Source: Phycisphaerae bacterium
GTDB taxonomy: Bacteria; Planctomycetota; Phycisphaerae; Phycisphaerales; SM1A02
Reading direction: 5' to 3'
DNA: 64,000 nt
Assembly: GCA_002716385.1 (NCBI GenBank)
Contig: PBAX01000014.1
Location: forward strand, 62,001 to 126,000
The translations under genes and the position numbers were made by a program. Below are positions 1 to 8,259 of the stretch, piece by piece. Every line of letters begins with the position of its first letter. Within the stretch, counting starts at the first letter, position 1. The notes beneath the pieces are model-generated. The model saw only the letters and a list, made by a program, of their open reading frames with translations, did not search any database and was not told the origin of the DNA.

Positions 1-1
1 C

Positions 2-952
2 GGCGACATCGTGAATCGTCCCGAGTTCGATGAACAGTCGCGTCGACCCGATCCGTGGCGGATGCTTCGGGGGTATGAACGTTCCTCCCTTACGATGAAC
101 TTCATCCGGGCACTCGTCGGCGGTGGTTTCGCCGACCTGCATCATCCCGAATACTGGGATCTGGGCTGGGTGGAACATTCACCGCACGCCTCCGAATACC
201 AGTCGATGGTCAACCAGCTTGGTGATGCCGTCCGGTTCATGGAGACCATCACGGGCATCTCGGTAGGCAATCTTTCAAGAGTCGAGTTCTACACCAGCCA
301 CGAGGCCCTGCTGCTTGAATACGAAGCGGCATTGACCAGAATGGTTCCTCGTCGTGACGGCTGGTACAACCTCTCGACCCACTTCCCGTGGATAGGCATG
401 CGAACCGCGGCCGCCGACGGCGCCCACGTCGAATTCATGCGGGGACTTCGAAATCCGATCGCCATCAAGATCGGGCCCGGCATCGAGCCGAGGAATCTCA
501 AGTCGGCCGTCACGCCGCTGATCGACACCCTCCACCCCGATGATGAACCCGGCCGTCTGACATTCATCCACCGTTACGGCGCCGAGAAGGTTGCCGAGCA
601 TCTGCCGGCGTTGATCGAGGCTGTCCGTTCAACCGGCCGGAAGGTGCTCTTCGTGTGTGATCCGATGCATGGCAACACCCGATCGACCTCCGCCGGCATC
701 AAGACCCGTCGCTTCGACGACATCCTCATGGAACTGGAACAGTCCATCGAGATCCATCGCAACTGCGATTCACACCTCGGCGGAGTTCACTTCGAACTGA
801 CCGGCGAGAACGTCACCGAGTGCACCGGTGGCGCCCGCGGCCTGACCGATGACGATCTGCGTGAAGGCTATCGATCCCTGGTGGACCCGAGACTCAACTA
901 CGAGCAGTCGCTCGAGATGGCGATGCTGATCGCCCGTCGCATCGGCGACTGA
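2..952 (+). CDS. Class II 3-deoxy-7-phosphoheptulonate (DAHP) synthase, 5'-truncated by the window edge
   Basis: Carboxy-terminal part of a class II (plant/mycobacterial type) DAHP synthase, the cytoplasmic enzyme that condenses phosphoenolpyruvate with erythrose 4-phosphate at the entry of the shikimate pathway. The open frame enters from the left edge without a stop, so the start lies outside; an in-frame GTG at 11 falls inside the domain and is not a credible start. Recognisable blocks are KIGPGI, GRLTFIHRYGA, VLFVCDPMHGNT, SHLGGVHFELTGENVTEC and DPRLNYEQ. They hold the His, Glu and Asp expected to bind the metal in this family; the Cys ligand would lie upstream of the window. No regulatory region is visible. 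The next gene is on the opposite strand, ending 8 bases away. The family assignment is firm; which isozyme it is cannot be said. Confidence 0.93.
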   Translation, partial: GDIVNRPEFDEQSRRPDPWRMLRGYERSSLTMNFIRALVGGGFADLHHPEYWDLGWVEHSPHASEYQSMVNQLGDAVRFMETITGISVGNLSRVEFYTSHEALLLEYEAALTRMVPRRDGWYNLSTHFPWIGMRTAAADGAHVEFMRGLRNPIAIKIGPGIEPRNLKSAVTPLIDTLHPDDEPGRLTFIHRYGAEKVAEHLPALIEAVRSTGRKVLFVCDPMHGNTRSTSAGIKTRRFDDILMELEQSIEIHRNCDSHLGGVHFELTGENVTECTGGARGLTDDDLREGYRSLVDPRLNYEQSLEMAMLIARRIGD

Positions 953-959
953 CGTCGGC

Positions 960-1226
960 TCAGAACCATTTCTTCTCGTTGGCGATGTAGGTGTCGTAGA
1001 AAACCCGCTCCGACTTCGTCAGATAGATGATCCCCTCGACGAAGCTCACGATCGAGAAGAGACCGAATGTCACGAAGGACAGGATCAGCTGGATGATCGC
1101 CGTACGTGTGTAACCAAGAATGAACTTGTGAATGGCGAACCACGGCAGGACGATCGCAAGCACGCCGCAAACGACCTTCTTGGTCCTGACGTCTTCTTCG
1201 TTGTAGCCGATGGTGATGTCGTCCAT
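960..1226 (-). CDS. TM2-domain membrane protein
   Basis: An 88-residue inner-membrane protein of the TM2 family. Two hydrophobic segments (about residues 18-38 and 43-66) are separated by a short turn with the family's charged/aromatic loop (AIHKFILGYTRTAIIQ). The N-terminal 16 residues are acidic and soluble, and the tail YIANEKKWF is short. The ATG at 1226 is preceded by a good Shine-Dalgarno (AAAGGA, about 7 bases away), which fixes the start. TM2 proteins have no single established biochemical role in bacteria, so no function is assigned. It is transcribed divergently from the ketosynthase genes across a 204-base gap and convergently to the DAHP synthase gene. Confidence 0.85.
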   Translation of the reverse strand: MDDITIGYNEEDVRTKKVVCGVLAIVLPWFAIHKFILGYTRTAIIQLILSFVTFGLFSIVSFVEGIIYLTKSERVFYDTYIANEKKWF

Positions 1227-1416
1227 GTTGGATTCCTTTCGGGTGAGGAGCTTGCTGCGATTTCAATGCTAACCAAGCGACTGCCATAGTACGAATGGAA
1301 CGGTGGCCGCCCCCCGTCGATGCGATACAGGCGTGCTCCAGTCGTCATCGAGTCCCGTGGCGGTTGGGAGCGGCCGTTCTGCGGCAAGGCATCCACCCTT
1401 CAATCGGTGGAATGGA

Positions 1417-1422
1417 TACAAT
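1417..1422 (+). promoter_or_regulatory. -10-like element TACAAT placed for a leaderless mRNA
   Basis: TACAAT ends 8 bases before the ATG at 1431, and no Shine-Dalgarno lies between. If it is a -10 box, transcription would start at or next to the A of the start codon. No convincing -35 box is seen. One of a recurring set in this window. Confidence 0.5.
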
Positions 1423-1430
1423 CACCATCC

Positions 1431-2747
1431 ATGTCCGAACCAGTCGTCATTTCAGGAATCGGCCCCATCTCAGCGGCCGGTGTCGGCATCGAGGCCACCT
1501 GGGAAGCCATGCTTGCTGGACGAAGCGGCGTGGCCCCTGTCCAGGCGTTCGATGCCAGCGACTTCCATTGCAGCTTCGGCGGTGAAGTCGGAAAGGACGC
1601 CTTCTCGGTTCGCAAGATCGTCCCCAAGTCGTATCGCAAGGCCACCAAGGTCATGTGTCGGGACATCGAACTGGCCATCGGTGCGGCCGCGGCGGCCGTC
1701 GAGGACGCCGGGCTGGTGACGGCCGCCACGTCTGAAGATGCTGAACCGACAATCGACCCCGAACGCATGGGCTGCCACATCGGCGCCGGGCTGATCTGCT
1801 CGGATGTGAACGAGCTGGCCGCTGCGCTCTGGCCGAGTCGAGGCGAGGACGGGAACTTCGATCTTCATCACTGGGGTGAACAGGGCATGGAGAACCTCAC
1901 CCCACTGTGGCTTCTGAAGTATCTCCCGAACATGCTGGCCTGCCATGTGACGATCGTTCATGAATGCCATGGCCCCAGCAACACCATCACCTGCTGCGAA
2001 TCCAGCAGCGCCCTGTCCCTGGGCGAGTCGATGCGTGTGATCGAACGCGGTGACGCCGACGCCTGCCTGACCGGTGGTGCCGAAAGCAGGCTGAATCCCA
2101 TGGCCTTCTATCGTCAGTGCTGCACCGGTCGTCTGGCCGAGACCAGTCCGGACGAGGATCCCTCCGGCATTCTCCGGCCCTTCGGCAGCGACGCACGCGG
2201 AACCATCCTTGGCGAAGGTGGCGGCATTCTGGTTCTTGAATCGAGCGAATGCCTCGCCAGACGAGGGGGACGCGGCAGAGCGACCATCGACGGATTCGCC
2301 TGTACGCAATCATTCGACGACGACGGCTTCGGCGTCTCGGCAACCAGCCTCGGCGATGCCATCCATGCCGCGATGCATTCCGCCGGATGCAAGCCCGACG
2401 ATATCGATGCGATCGTTCCGTTCGGAAGCAGCATCCCCGCGATCGACGCCGGTGAACGTGATGCACTGCATGCCACACTCGGCGATCGCGCTTCGAACAT
2501 ACCGACCATCTGCACGATTCCCTACACCGGCAACTGCACGGCCGGCAACGGCGCCATCGGACTCTGCGTGGCGACCGCCGCGTTGTGCGAGCAGACGCTC
2601 CCGGCCCGAATCCATGCCGGAACCGCCGAGGGACTCGATGCGGGTCCATGCGACTCGATGTCGCACGACATGGAACGGATCCTCGTGACAAGTTGCAGTC
2701 AGGGTGGACAGAACACCGCCGTCATTCTCGGGAGAGTCCGATCATGA
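1431..2747 (+). CDS. Ketosynthase-fold protein lacking the catalytic triad (chain-length-factor-like)
   Basis: 438 residues with a beta-ketoacyl synthase (thiolase) fold but no catalytic triad. Aligning HGPSNTITCCESSSALSLGE with the intact paralogue next door, without gaps, puts Glu190 where the nucleophilic Cys should be; C188 and C189 are one and two residues too early. The HGT box that carries the first catalytic His reads FGS, and the Lys/His of KSxxGH are replaced by a TIPYTGNCTAG segment. The structural glycine motifs (GEGGGILVLE, C-terminal GGQN) are kept. Chain-length factors (KS-beta) of type II polyketide and aryl polyene systems are inactive partners of this kind, usually with Gln at the Cys site. 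The ATG at 1431 is chosen because it starts the MSEPVVISGIG fold and sits 8 bases behind TACAAT. The gene overlaps the next by ATGA, so the two products are probably made in balance as a heterodimer. Substrate unknown. Confidence 0.82.
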   Translation: MSEPVVISGIGPISAAGVGIEATWEAMLAGRSGVAPVQAFDASDFHCSFGGEVGKDAFSVRKIVPKSYRKATKVMCRDIELAIGAAAAAVEDAGLVTAATSEDAEPTIDPERMGCHIGAGLICSDVNELAAALWPSRGEDGNFDLHHWGEQGMENLTPLWLLKYLPNMLACHVTIVHECHGPSNTITCCESSSALSLGESMRVIERGDADACLTGGAESRLNPMAFYRQCCTGRLAETSPDEDPSGILRPFGSDARGTILGEGGGILVLESSECLARRGGRGRATIDGFACTQSFDDDGFGVSATSLGDAIHAAMHSAGCKPDDIDAIVPFGSSIPAIDAGERDALHATLGDRASNIPTICTIPYTGNCTAGNGAIGLCVATAALCEQTLPARIHAGTAEGLDAGPCDSMSHDMERILVTSCSQGGQNTAVILGRVRS

Positions 2748-4051
2748 GCGGCAAACGCATCGTCATCACCGGTGCCGGATGGATCACCCCGCTGGGTCAT
2801 GATCTCGAATCCGTCTGGAAGCGTCTGGTCAATGGCGAGACCGCCGTCGACACGATCAGGCGTTTCGATGCATCGACCTTCCCGACGCGTTTCGCGTCGC
2901 AGATCAGCGACTACGACTGGACGAACTACGTCGATGACGCCTCCGCCCATGGAAACATCGGCAAGCACACCGCCTTCGCGCTGGGCGCCTCGAGACAGGC
3001 CTGGAACATGTCGGGCCTCGGGGACATGTCGGATCTCGATCGACGGCGTGTCGGCCTGTATCTGGGCGCGGGCGAAGGTGTTCTGAACTTCGATTCCTAT
3101 CAGAAGACCTCGCTGGCCGGATGGAATCCCGACAAGCGGGAGGTCGAAGGCTCGAAGTGGGTGGCCGGTGCCCGGCAGTACATCGATGGCGCCGACGAGG
3201 CGGCACAGGAACCCAACATGCCGGTGTGTCACATCGCGCGAGAGTTCGGACTTCGCGGCCCGGCCTTCAATTGCCTCACCGCCTGTGCCGCGAGCACGCA
3301 GGCCATCGGTGAAGCATGGTCGATCCTTCGACGTGGCGATGCCGACGTGATGGTCAGTGGCGGCACCCACACCATGCTGCATGTCCTTGGCTTGACCGGT
3401 TTCAACCGTCTGACGGCGCTCTCGACTCGAAACGACGACTTCCTGCATGCCTCCCGACCCTTCAGTCGCTCACGTGACGGTTTCGTCATGGGCGAAGGTT
3501 CCGGCATCGTCATTCTCGAGACGCTCGAGCACGCCGAGGCACGCGGTGCGAACATCCTCGCCGAGATCATCGGATACGGAAGCAGCGCCGATGCCTATCG
3601 CATCACCGACATCCATCCCGAGGGACGAGGGCCGGCCGCCGCCATGCATCAGGCCTTGAACCGCGCCGGCATCGATCCGATGGCCGAAGGCGATGTGCCG
3701 CCGGTGCAGTACATCTCGGCCCATGGAACCAGCACCAAGGAAAACGACAGCATCGAGACCTTGGCCGTCAAACGCGTGTTCGGCGACAACGCATACAGGA
3801 TTCCGATGAACAGCATCAAGTCGATGATGGGTCATCTGATCGCGGCCGCGGGCGCCGTCGAATGCATCGCCTCGATCCTGACGATGCGGGATGGCATCAT
3901 TCCGCCGACGATCAATCTGGACGAACCCGATCCCGTACTCGACCTGGACTACGTTCCAAACGAAGCCCGTCACTCCACCGTCACGACCTGCCTGAGCAAC
4001 TCCTTCGGCTTCGGCGGGCAGAACGACACACTGGTCCTGCAGAAGCACTGA
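2744..4051 (+). CDS. Beta-ketoacyl-[acyl-carrier-protein] synthase (KAS II/FabF-like)
   Basis: 435-residue condensing enzyme that would add a malonyl-derived two-carbon unit to an acyl chain on an acyl carrier protein in the cytoplasm. The full catalytic set is visible: Cys181 in LTACAASTQ, His327 in SAHGTSTKEND, Lys359 and His364 in SIKSMMGHLIAAAG. The C-terminal GFGGQN glycine loop is present. The start is the ATG inside the ATGA overlap with the preceding inactive homologue. Together they look like a KS-alpha/KS-beta pair. A plain FabF role in fatty acid synthesis is the alternative, but a FabF is normally homodimeric and does not need an inactive partner. No acyl carrier protein, ketoreductase or acyltransferase gene is adjacent; panC follows after 12 bases. 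Confidence 0.88.
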   Translation: MSGKRIVITGAGWITPLGHDLESVWKRLVNGETAVDTIRRFDASTFPTRFASQISDYDWTNYVDDASAHGNIGKHTAFALGASRQAWNMSGLGDMSDLDRRRVGLYLGAGEGVLNFDSYQKTSLAGWNPDKREVEGSKWVAGARQYIDGADEAAQEPNMPVCHIAREFGLRGPAFNCLTACAASTQAIGEAWSILRRGDADVMVSGGTHTMLHVLGLTGFNRLTALSTRNDDFLHASRPFSRSRDGFVMGEGSGIVILETLEHAEARGANILAEIIGYGSSADAYRITDIHPEGRGPAAAMHQALNRAGIDPMAEGDVPPVQYISAHGTSTKENDSIETLAVKRVFGDNAYRIPMNSIKSMMGHLIAAAGAVECIASILTMRDGIIPPTINLDEPDPVLDLDYVPNEARHSTVTTCLSNSFGFGGQNDTLVLQKH

Positions 4052-4063
4052 CCATCCAACGTC

Positions 4064-4885
4064 ATGAGTCTCCACGTCGTCAACCAAGCAAGTGATCTGG
4101 CGGATCTTGCAGGCATGGCCTTCGTACCCACGATGGGCGCCCTGCATGATGGCCATCTATCACTGGTGCGAGCCGGTGTGGAGATGGGACATCCCGTGAT
4201 CATGAGCATCTACGTCAATCCGACGCAATTCGCCCCCGGCGAGGACTTCGACGCCTATCCTCGTCCAATCGATGATGATCTTGCCAAGGCTGAGGCCGCT
4301 GGCGCCCAGGTCGTGTTCGTGCCTGACAACAGTGTCATGTATCCCGCCGATGAAGACATCGCCTGTCCGCCGTTGCCATCGGTTGCCACTGAACCGCGAC
4401 TCGAAGACGCGCACCGCCCCCACTTCTTCACCGGTGTCTGCAAAGTTGTCGCTCGGCTCCTCGATCTCGTTCGCCCATCGCACATGATCATGGGTCGCAA
4501 GGACTACCAGCAGCTGCTGGTACTGCAGTCGATGGTCGCGGCCGATCCAGGACGGTGGAACAATGTCGAGGTGGTCGGGTGCGAGACGATTCGCGAACCG
4601 GATGGTCTGGCGATGAGCAGTCGCAATGCCTATCTGGCGGAGTCGGATCGCGATCGGGCACTGGGTCTGACACGTGCCATGCAGGCCGCGAGCGAAGTAG
4701 CGGATGCGGCCACTGCGGAGCACCGCATGCGAACTGTCCTGAAGGAGCATGATCTGCGCGTTGATTATGCGGTTGTGCGGGATTCACACACGCTCATGCC
4801 GGTGACTGGATCCATACATGGACATCGAGCCTTGATTGCGGCTCATCTTGACGCTGTTCGACTGATCGACAATCAATCGATCTGA
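4064..4885 (+). CDS. panC: Pantothenate synthetase
   Basis: 273-residue pantothenate--beta-alanine ligase, which makes pantothenate from pantoate, beta-alanine and ATP for coenzyme A synthesis. Diagnostic blocks are PTMGALHDGHLSLV (nucleotidyltransferase HxGH box), VNPTQFAPGEDFDAYPR (pantoate site), GRKDYQQLLVL and MSSRNAYL (KMSKS-like loop). Length and order match the family. It starts 12 bases after the ketosynthase stop, so it is probably the third gene of the same transcript. CoA also supplies the phosphopantetheine arm of acyl carrier proteins, which gives the linkage some metabolic sense, but that is inference. Confidence 0.95.
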   Translation: MSLHVVNQASDLADLAGMAFVPTMGALHDGHLSLVRAGVEMGHPVIMSIYVNPTQFAPGEDFDAYPRPIDDDLAKAEAAGAQVVFVPDNSVMYPADEDIACPPLPSVATEPRLEDAHRPHFFTGVCKVVARLLDLVRPSHMIMGRKDYQQLLVLQSMVAADPGRWNNVEVVGCETIREPDGLAMSSRNAYLAESDRDRALGLTRAMQAASEVADAATAEHRMRTVLKEHDLRVDYAVVRDSHTLMPVTGSIHGHRALIAAHLDAVRLIDNQSI

Positions 4886-5117
4886 ATAACCAATTTAAAA
4901 ATACCGTCAACTGCGTTTCAATCTCATCCACAAATTGGTCTTTATCTAGTGATGCAGCCATGCCGCACCATCTCGCTGAGGCAGATTCTCAATTACAACA
5001 GCTGCTCAGATGTACACAGGCGGCCAGACGATTGAAAAGGCGTTGCGAGTTCCTACAATCCAAGTCGGCCGAGGATTTGAACCACTGTTTCACATCTGTT
5101 TTTTCGGGGGAAAACGC

Positions 5118-5849
5118 ATGATCGCCAAACTGAACAAATACCTTCTCATGACCATCGTCGCATCGTCCTTCATGCCGATCTCATCGCAGGCTGAAGAACA
5201 GATAATCGAGATCCAGGCGACCGATTCCGTTCGTTTATACGCGAACTATACCTTCGGGGATTGCTGTGATCTCGATTCCATCTCGGACGGAACATCCCTG
5301 ATCACGGTCGGGACCTGCGCCACAATGGGCGGTTACTGCACCGATGGAAAGCGAGTCGCCGTGTGGAATTTCGAACTGCCGGTCCTTCCGCAGAATGCGG
5401 TTCTGATGTCCGCGAGCTTCCAGGGTCGACACAACTCCGGCAGCGCATTGGTCTACTACCGTGGCCAGTGGTATCCCGATTCCGCTCTGACATACACCCG
5501 AGCCAAATCGACCTACAGCTACGGTGACATTGTCGGTACCGCCAGCTCGTCCAGCGGCGCGTTCTCCGCACCGCTGCCGATGGAACTCCTGAATGGCCAG
5601 TGGACGGACAACTATCTGGTGCTCACCGCCTACAACAGCTCGGGCATGAGCCTGTACAACTACGGCACGCTGGCGCCGAAGCTCCGCCTTGTCATCGACG
5701 TCCCAGATGATCTGTGCGTCGGCGACATGAACGATGATGGCTCCGTCGACACCGACGACGTGCTTCATGTGATCGGCAACTGGGAAAACCCCTACGACGT
5801 CAATGACGTCATGATGGTGCTCGAGAACTGGGGCTCCAACTGCGATTGA
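5118..5849 (+). CDS. Secreted protein with degenerate C-terminal dockerin-like module
   Basis: 243 residues: a signal peptide (MIAKLNKYLLMTIVASSFMPISSQA, cut probably after SQA), a Cys-rich beta-strand-rich body of about 165 residues, and a C-terminal dockerin-type-I-like module. The first F-hand is normal (GDMNDDGSVDTDDVLHVIGNW). The second has lost its calcium loop and keeps only the helix (NPYDVNDVMMVLENW), as if about a dozen residues were deleted. The body (FELPVLPQNAVLMSASF, then LRLVIDVPDD) resembles a DNRLRE-type adhesion domain in layout, but this is not certain. The ATG at 5118 follows GGGGGA by 7 bases; an upstream in-frame ATG at 5010 would precede no signal peptide and was rejected. 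A strong terminator follows. Probably exported and perhaps surface-attached; function unknown. Confidence 0.8.
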   Translation: MIAKLNKYLLMTIVASSFMPISSQAEEQIIEIQATDSVRLYANYTFGDCCDLDSISDGTSLITVGTCATMGGYCTDGKRVAVWNFELPVLPQNAVLMSASFQGRHNSGSALVYYRGQWYPDSALTYTRAKSTYSYGDIVGTASSSSGAFSAPLPMELLNGQWTDNYLVLTAYNSSGMSLYNYGTLAPKLRLVIDVPDDLCVGDMNDDGSVDTDDVLHVIGNWENPYDVNDVMMVLENWGSNCD

Positions 5850-5906
5850 CGTCCCCATGACCGCCTGAATCGATTTTCAGGTCGGATTCAAGCCACGCTC
5901 AACACC

Positions 5907-5940
5907 ACGACACCCCCGCCTGCGCGGGGGTGTCGTTTTC
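5907..5940 (+). terminator. Rho-independent terminator after the 5118-5849 gene
   Basis: Perfect 13-base-pair stem (5907-5919 with 5924-5936) and a 4-base loop, ending in TTTTC. It lies 57 bases past the stop codon. On the other strand the hairpin is followed by no T run, so it appears one-directional. Confidence 0.9.
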
Positions 5941-6017
5941 AGAGATCGCAACATAGTGGTGCATCAATCGGTAACTGTGTTGTCAATCTCGATCGTGTAC
6001 CGGTGAACAACTGCCGG

Positions 6018-7004
6018 TCACAGGTTGTCGTCGTCGGGATCGCCGAGGATGACCATGCTCTGGAAGTAGTCGATCACTCCCGAGTCCGATACATCCAGCG
6101 CATTCCACTGCGGCCAGTCGAACGTGTCGTTCATGAAGGGCTGCATCTGGTCCCAGCTGAGCACGGTCAGGTGATTCAGATCGTGGTTGATCGCCACACC
6201 TTCCACGTTTCGGAACCCGTGGCATCGACCATGCATCCAACCCGCATAGTGCGGTTCCATCTTGATGGTGTTGACGAACGCATCGGTCATGCCGTTGGCC
6301 TCCAGATACTCGACGAATCCATCGATGTCGACCTGGCGCGCCATGTTCAGCACCTGGATCTTCATCTCGTATGGATCGCATACCCGCCGAGCCGTTCGCT
6401 GGATGTCCGCGAAGAACTGCGGATAGTAGTTCTCATCGGTGACCCAGCCGACCTTGGCCCCCTGCATCGCGTAGTAGAGACCCACTCCCTTGAGATCGTT
6501 GCCCCACCATTGACTGTTGTTGGTCAAGGCCTCGCTGAACGCCCACTGACCGACCTGTTCGTAGTCCAGTGACGACAGGCCCAGGAATCCACGCAGGTTG
6601 TTGTAGGCCTCCATCGCCTCGGTGGTGATCGGCGTTCGGCCATCGACCATCTCGTACAGACGGGAGTTGTTGTTGGAGCCGTGGAACTTGCCCCAGACGG
6701 CGAGATCCATGTACGGACTGTCGGGATCCTCGACGTAATCACCGCCATTGGGCTCGGGGCAGTCGCCCCAACGATCGATCAGTGTCAGCAGGTCGTTGGA
6801 GTTGACATCACCCGAATCATCGATGTCCTCGGGGCATGAACCGGAGCAGGACCCCCACGCGGAAAGAAGCAGAAGCACCTCGTCGGCGCTGACCGTGTTG
6901 TCTCCCGTGAAGTCCGCTACACAACATTCACTGCTGATGGCCGACGAACTGAAGGCAAGAAGACCTGTGGCCACTGCCAGTTTGCATACGCTCGGATGTT
7001 TCAT
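6018..7004 (-). CDS. Secreted protein with N-terminal dockerin-like module
   Basis: 328 residues: signal peptide (residues 1-27, ending SSAIS-S), then a Cys-bracketed dockerin-like module right at the mature N-terminus (ADFTGDNTVSADEVLLLLSAWG and DIDDSGDVNSNDLLTLIDRWG). A roughly 230-residue domain not recognised from memory follows, rich in Trp, His and Asn (motifs HYAGWMHGRCHGF, AINHDLNHLTVLSWDQM). The His/Asp-rich stretch could bind metal but matches no family I can name. The ATG at 7004 is used because AGGAG lies 7 bases upstream; ATGs at 7010 and 7022 are too close to or upstream of that site. Dockerin modules are usually C-terminal, so N-terminal placement is unusual. The NmrA-type gene lies upstream on the same strand across a 291-base gap. 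Confidence 0.78.
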   Translation of the reverse strand: MKHPSVCKLAVATGLLAFSSSAISSECCVADFTGDNTVSADEVLLLLSAWGSCSGSCPEDIDDSGDVNSNDLLTLIDRWGDCPEPNGGDYVEDPDSPYMDLAVWGKFHGSNNNSRLYEMVDGRTPITTEAMEAYNNLRGFLGLSSLDYEQVGQWAFSEALTNNSQWWGNDLKGVGLYYAMQGAKVGWVTDENYYPQFFADIQRTARRVCDPYEMKIQVLNMARQVDIDGFVEYLEANGMTDAFVNTIKMEPHYAGWMHGRCHGFRNVEGVAINHDLNHLTVLSWDQMQPFMNDTFDWPQWNALDVSDSGVIDYFQSMVILGDPDDDNL

Positions 7005-7295
7005 GAACATTCTCCTCTTCATTTGATTGGCGGCATGCCCTCTTGAGCCGGAGGCCGTCCAGGAATCGAGCAAGATCTTCGGAAGGCTCGTTCATTGAAC
7101 ATGCATGCCATACATGGGACTGCCCCAGATAGACGACTTCCGTGCAGCCACTGCGCATGAAACAAGATGTTTGAAACACTTCAAATTCGGACTGAACGAG
7201 TCGATTCGAACGAACAATCCTTGGAGTTTTCGAATGCGGCGTGATGCGCTCTAAAACAGGTCGAACACGTCGACTCGAGTGTGTCGCCGAAACGT

Positions 7296-8159
7296 CTATT
7301 CGAAGAACATTCGATTCGCACATGTCCAGTCATGGACGCTTGTCGCCGGTCGACCGACGACTTCCCGATATGTGTCGGTCACCAGTTCCGCCTTGCCGTT
7401 TCGAATCTGTCTGAAATGGCAGAGAACCTGAAGTTCGAGATCCTCTTCCGGCATGCCGGCTTCCACGGCTGCCCGAGCCAGTTCCTCTTCGGTCATGTCG
7501 ATGTACTCGATGTTCTCGCCAAGTGCCGAGGACATCTGCTGTGCGACCTGGGCATAGGTGATCGCTTCCGGACCCGTGATCTGAAGATTCCTTCCCGCGA
7601 AGCGCTCGACCGGTTCCTGCAGCACGAGGGCCGCCACCTCGGCGCAGTTGTCGGCGGTCACCATTCCCATCCGACCGTCCCCGGCGCAGGCATACAGGCG
7701 TCGTTCCGATCGAATGGTCTCGAGTTGAGCCATGACATGTGAATCCGTCACGGTCTGCGGCGAAACAAGACACCAGGACAAACCACTGGCCTTCAAGGCA
7801 TCGATCGCCATCCAGTGCTGGAGATCCAGCGGATCACCTTCGTGCTCGACGGAACCATAGAGCTTGACGACCTGCTTGAGGTTCGCCTGCTTCGCGCATT
7901 CGATCAATGCGCATTCCCGCTCGCCCAGATCGGGATGCATGGGACTCACCAGGAACATCCGGTCCACCTGTTGGAGCAACGGCACGAATGTCTCCGGCTT
8001 GTCCATGTCGGCGACGACCCCGGTCACGGAGCCATCGGTCAGACTGGCCGCACGCGACTCGCTCCGGGATGCCGCCAGTACCGGCACATCCCCCTGCGAG
8101 AGCTTCTCGACGATCAGCCCGCCGAACATTCCTGTCGCACCGGTGACGAGAACGGACAT
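7296..8159 (-). CDS. NmrA-type atypical short-chain dehydrogenase/reductase
   Basis: 287-residue cytoplasmic NAD(P)-binding protein of the NmrA / quinone-oxidoreductase-2-like group. The Rossmann signature VTGATGMFGG is at the N-terminus, the MDKPETFVPLLQQVDRMFLVSP segment is typical of these proteins, and the family's C-terminal half includes NLQITGPEAITYAQVAQQMSSALG. There is no Tyr-x-x-x-Lys catalytic pair, as expected for this atypical subgroup, so it may act as a redox sensor or an azo/quinone reductase. The ATG at 8159 follows AGGGGGG at suitable distance. It is divergent from the aldehyde dehydrogenase gene (100 bases between starts), so the two could share a control region. Confidence 0.85.
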   Translation of the reverse strand: MSVLVTGATGMFGGLIVEKLSQGDVPVLAASRSESRAASLTDGSVTGVVADMDKPETFVPLLQQVDRMFLVSPMHPDLGERECALIECAKQANLKQVVKLYGSVEHEGDPLDLQHWMAIDALKASGLSWCLVSPQTVTDSHVMAQLETIRSERRLYACAGDGRMGMVTADNCAEVAALVLQEPVERFAGRNLQITGPEAITYAQVAQQMSSALGENIEYIDMTEEELARAAVEAGMPEEDLELQVLCHFRQIRNGKAELVTDTYREVVGRPATSVHDWTCANRMFFE

Positions 8160-8259
8160 GTCGATTCCCCCCTGCAAATGGCTTGTGGACCGAATTCCAA
8201 ACCGACGCCTACCTTATACAATGATCGATCAGGCTCGAGGTCCTCACAGGGAGAAGATC

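Noticed and set aside
1470-2309. Minus-strand frame inside the ketosynthase-like gene
   Set aside because: Antisense to conserved fold blocks; no ribosome-binding site.
6928-7323. 131-codon minus-strand frame spanning the gap upstream of the dockerin gene
   Set aside because: Overlaps the start of the better-supported gene in another frame, has no recognisable domain and no suitable ribosome-binding site.
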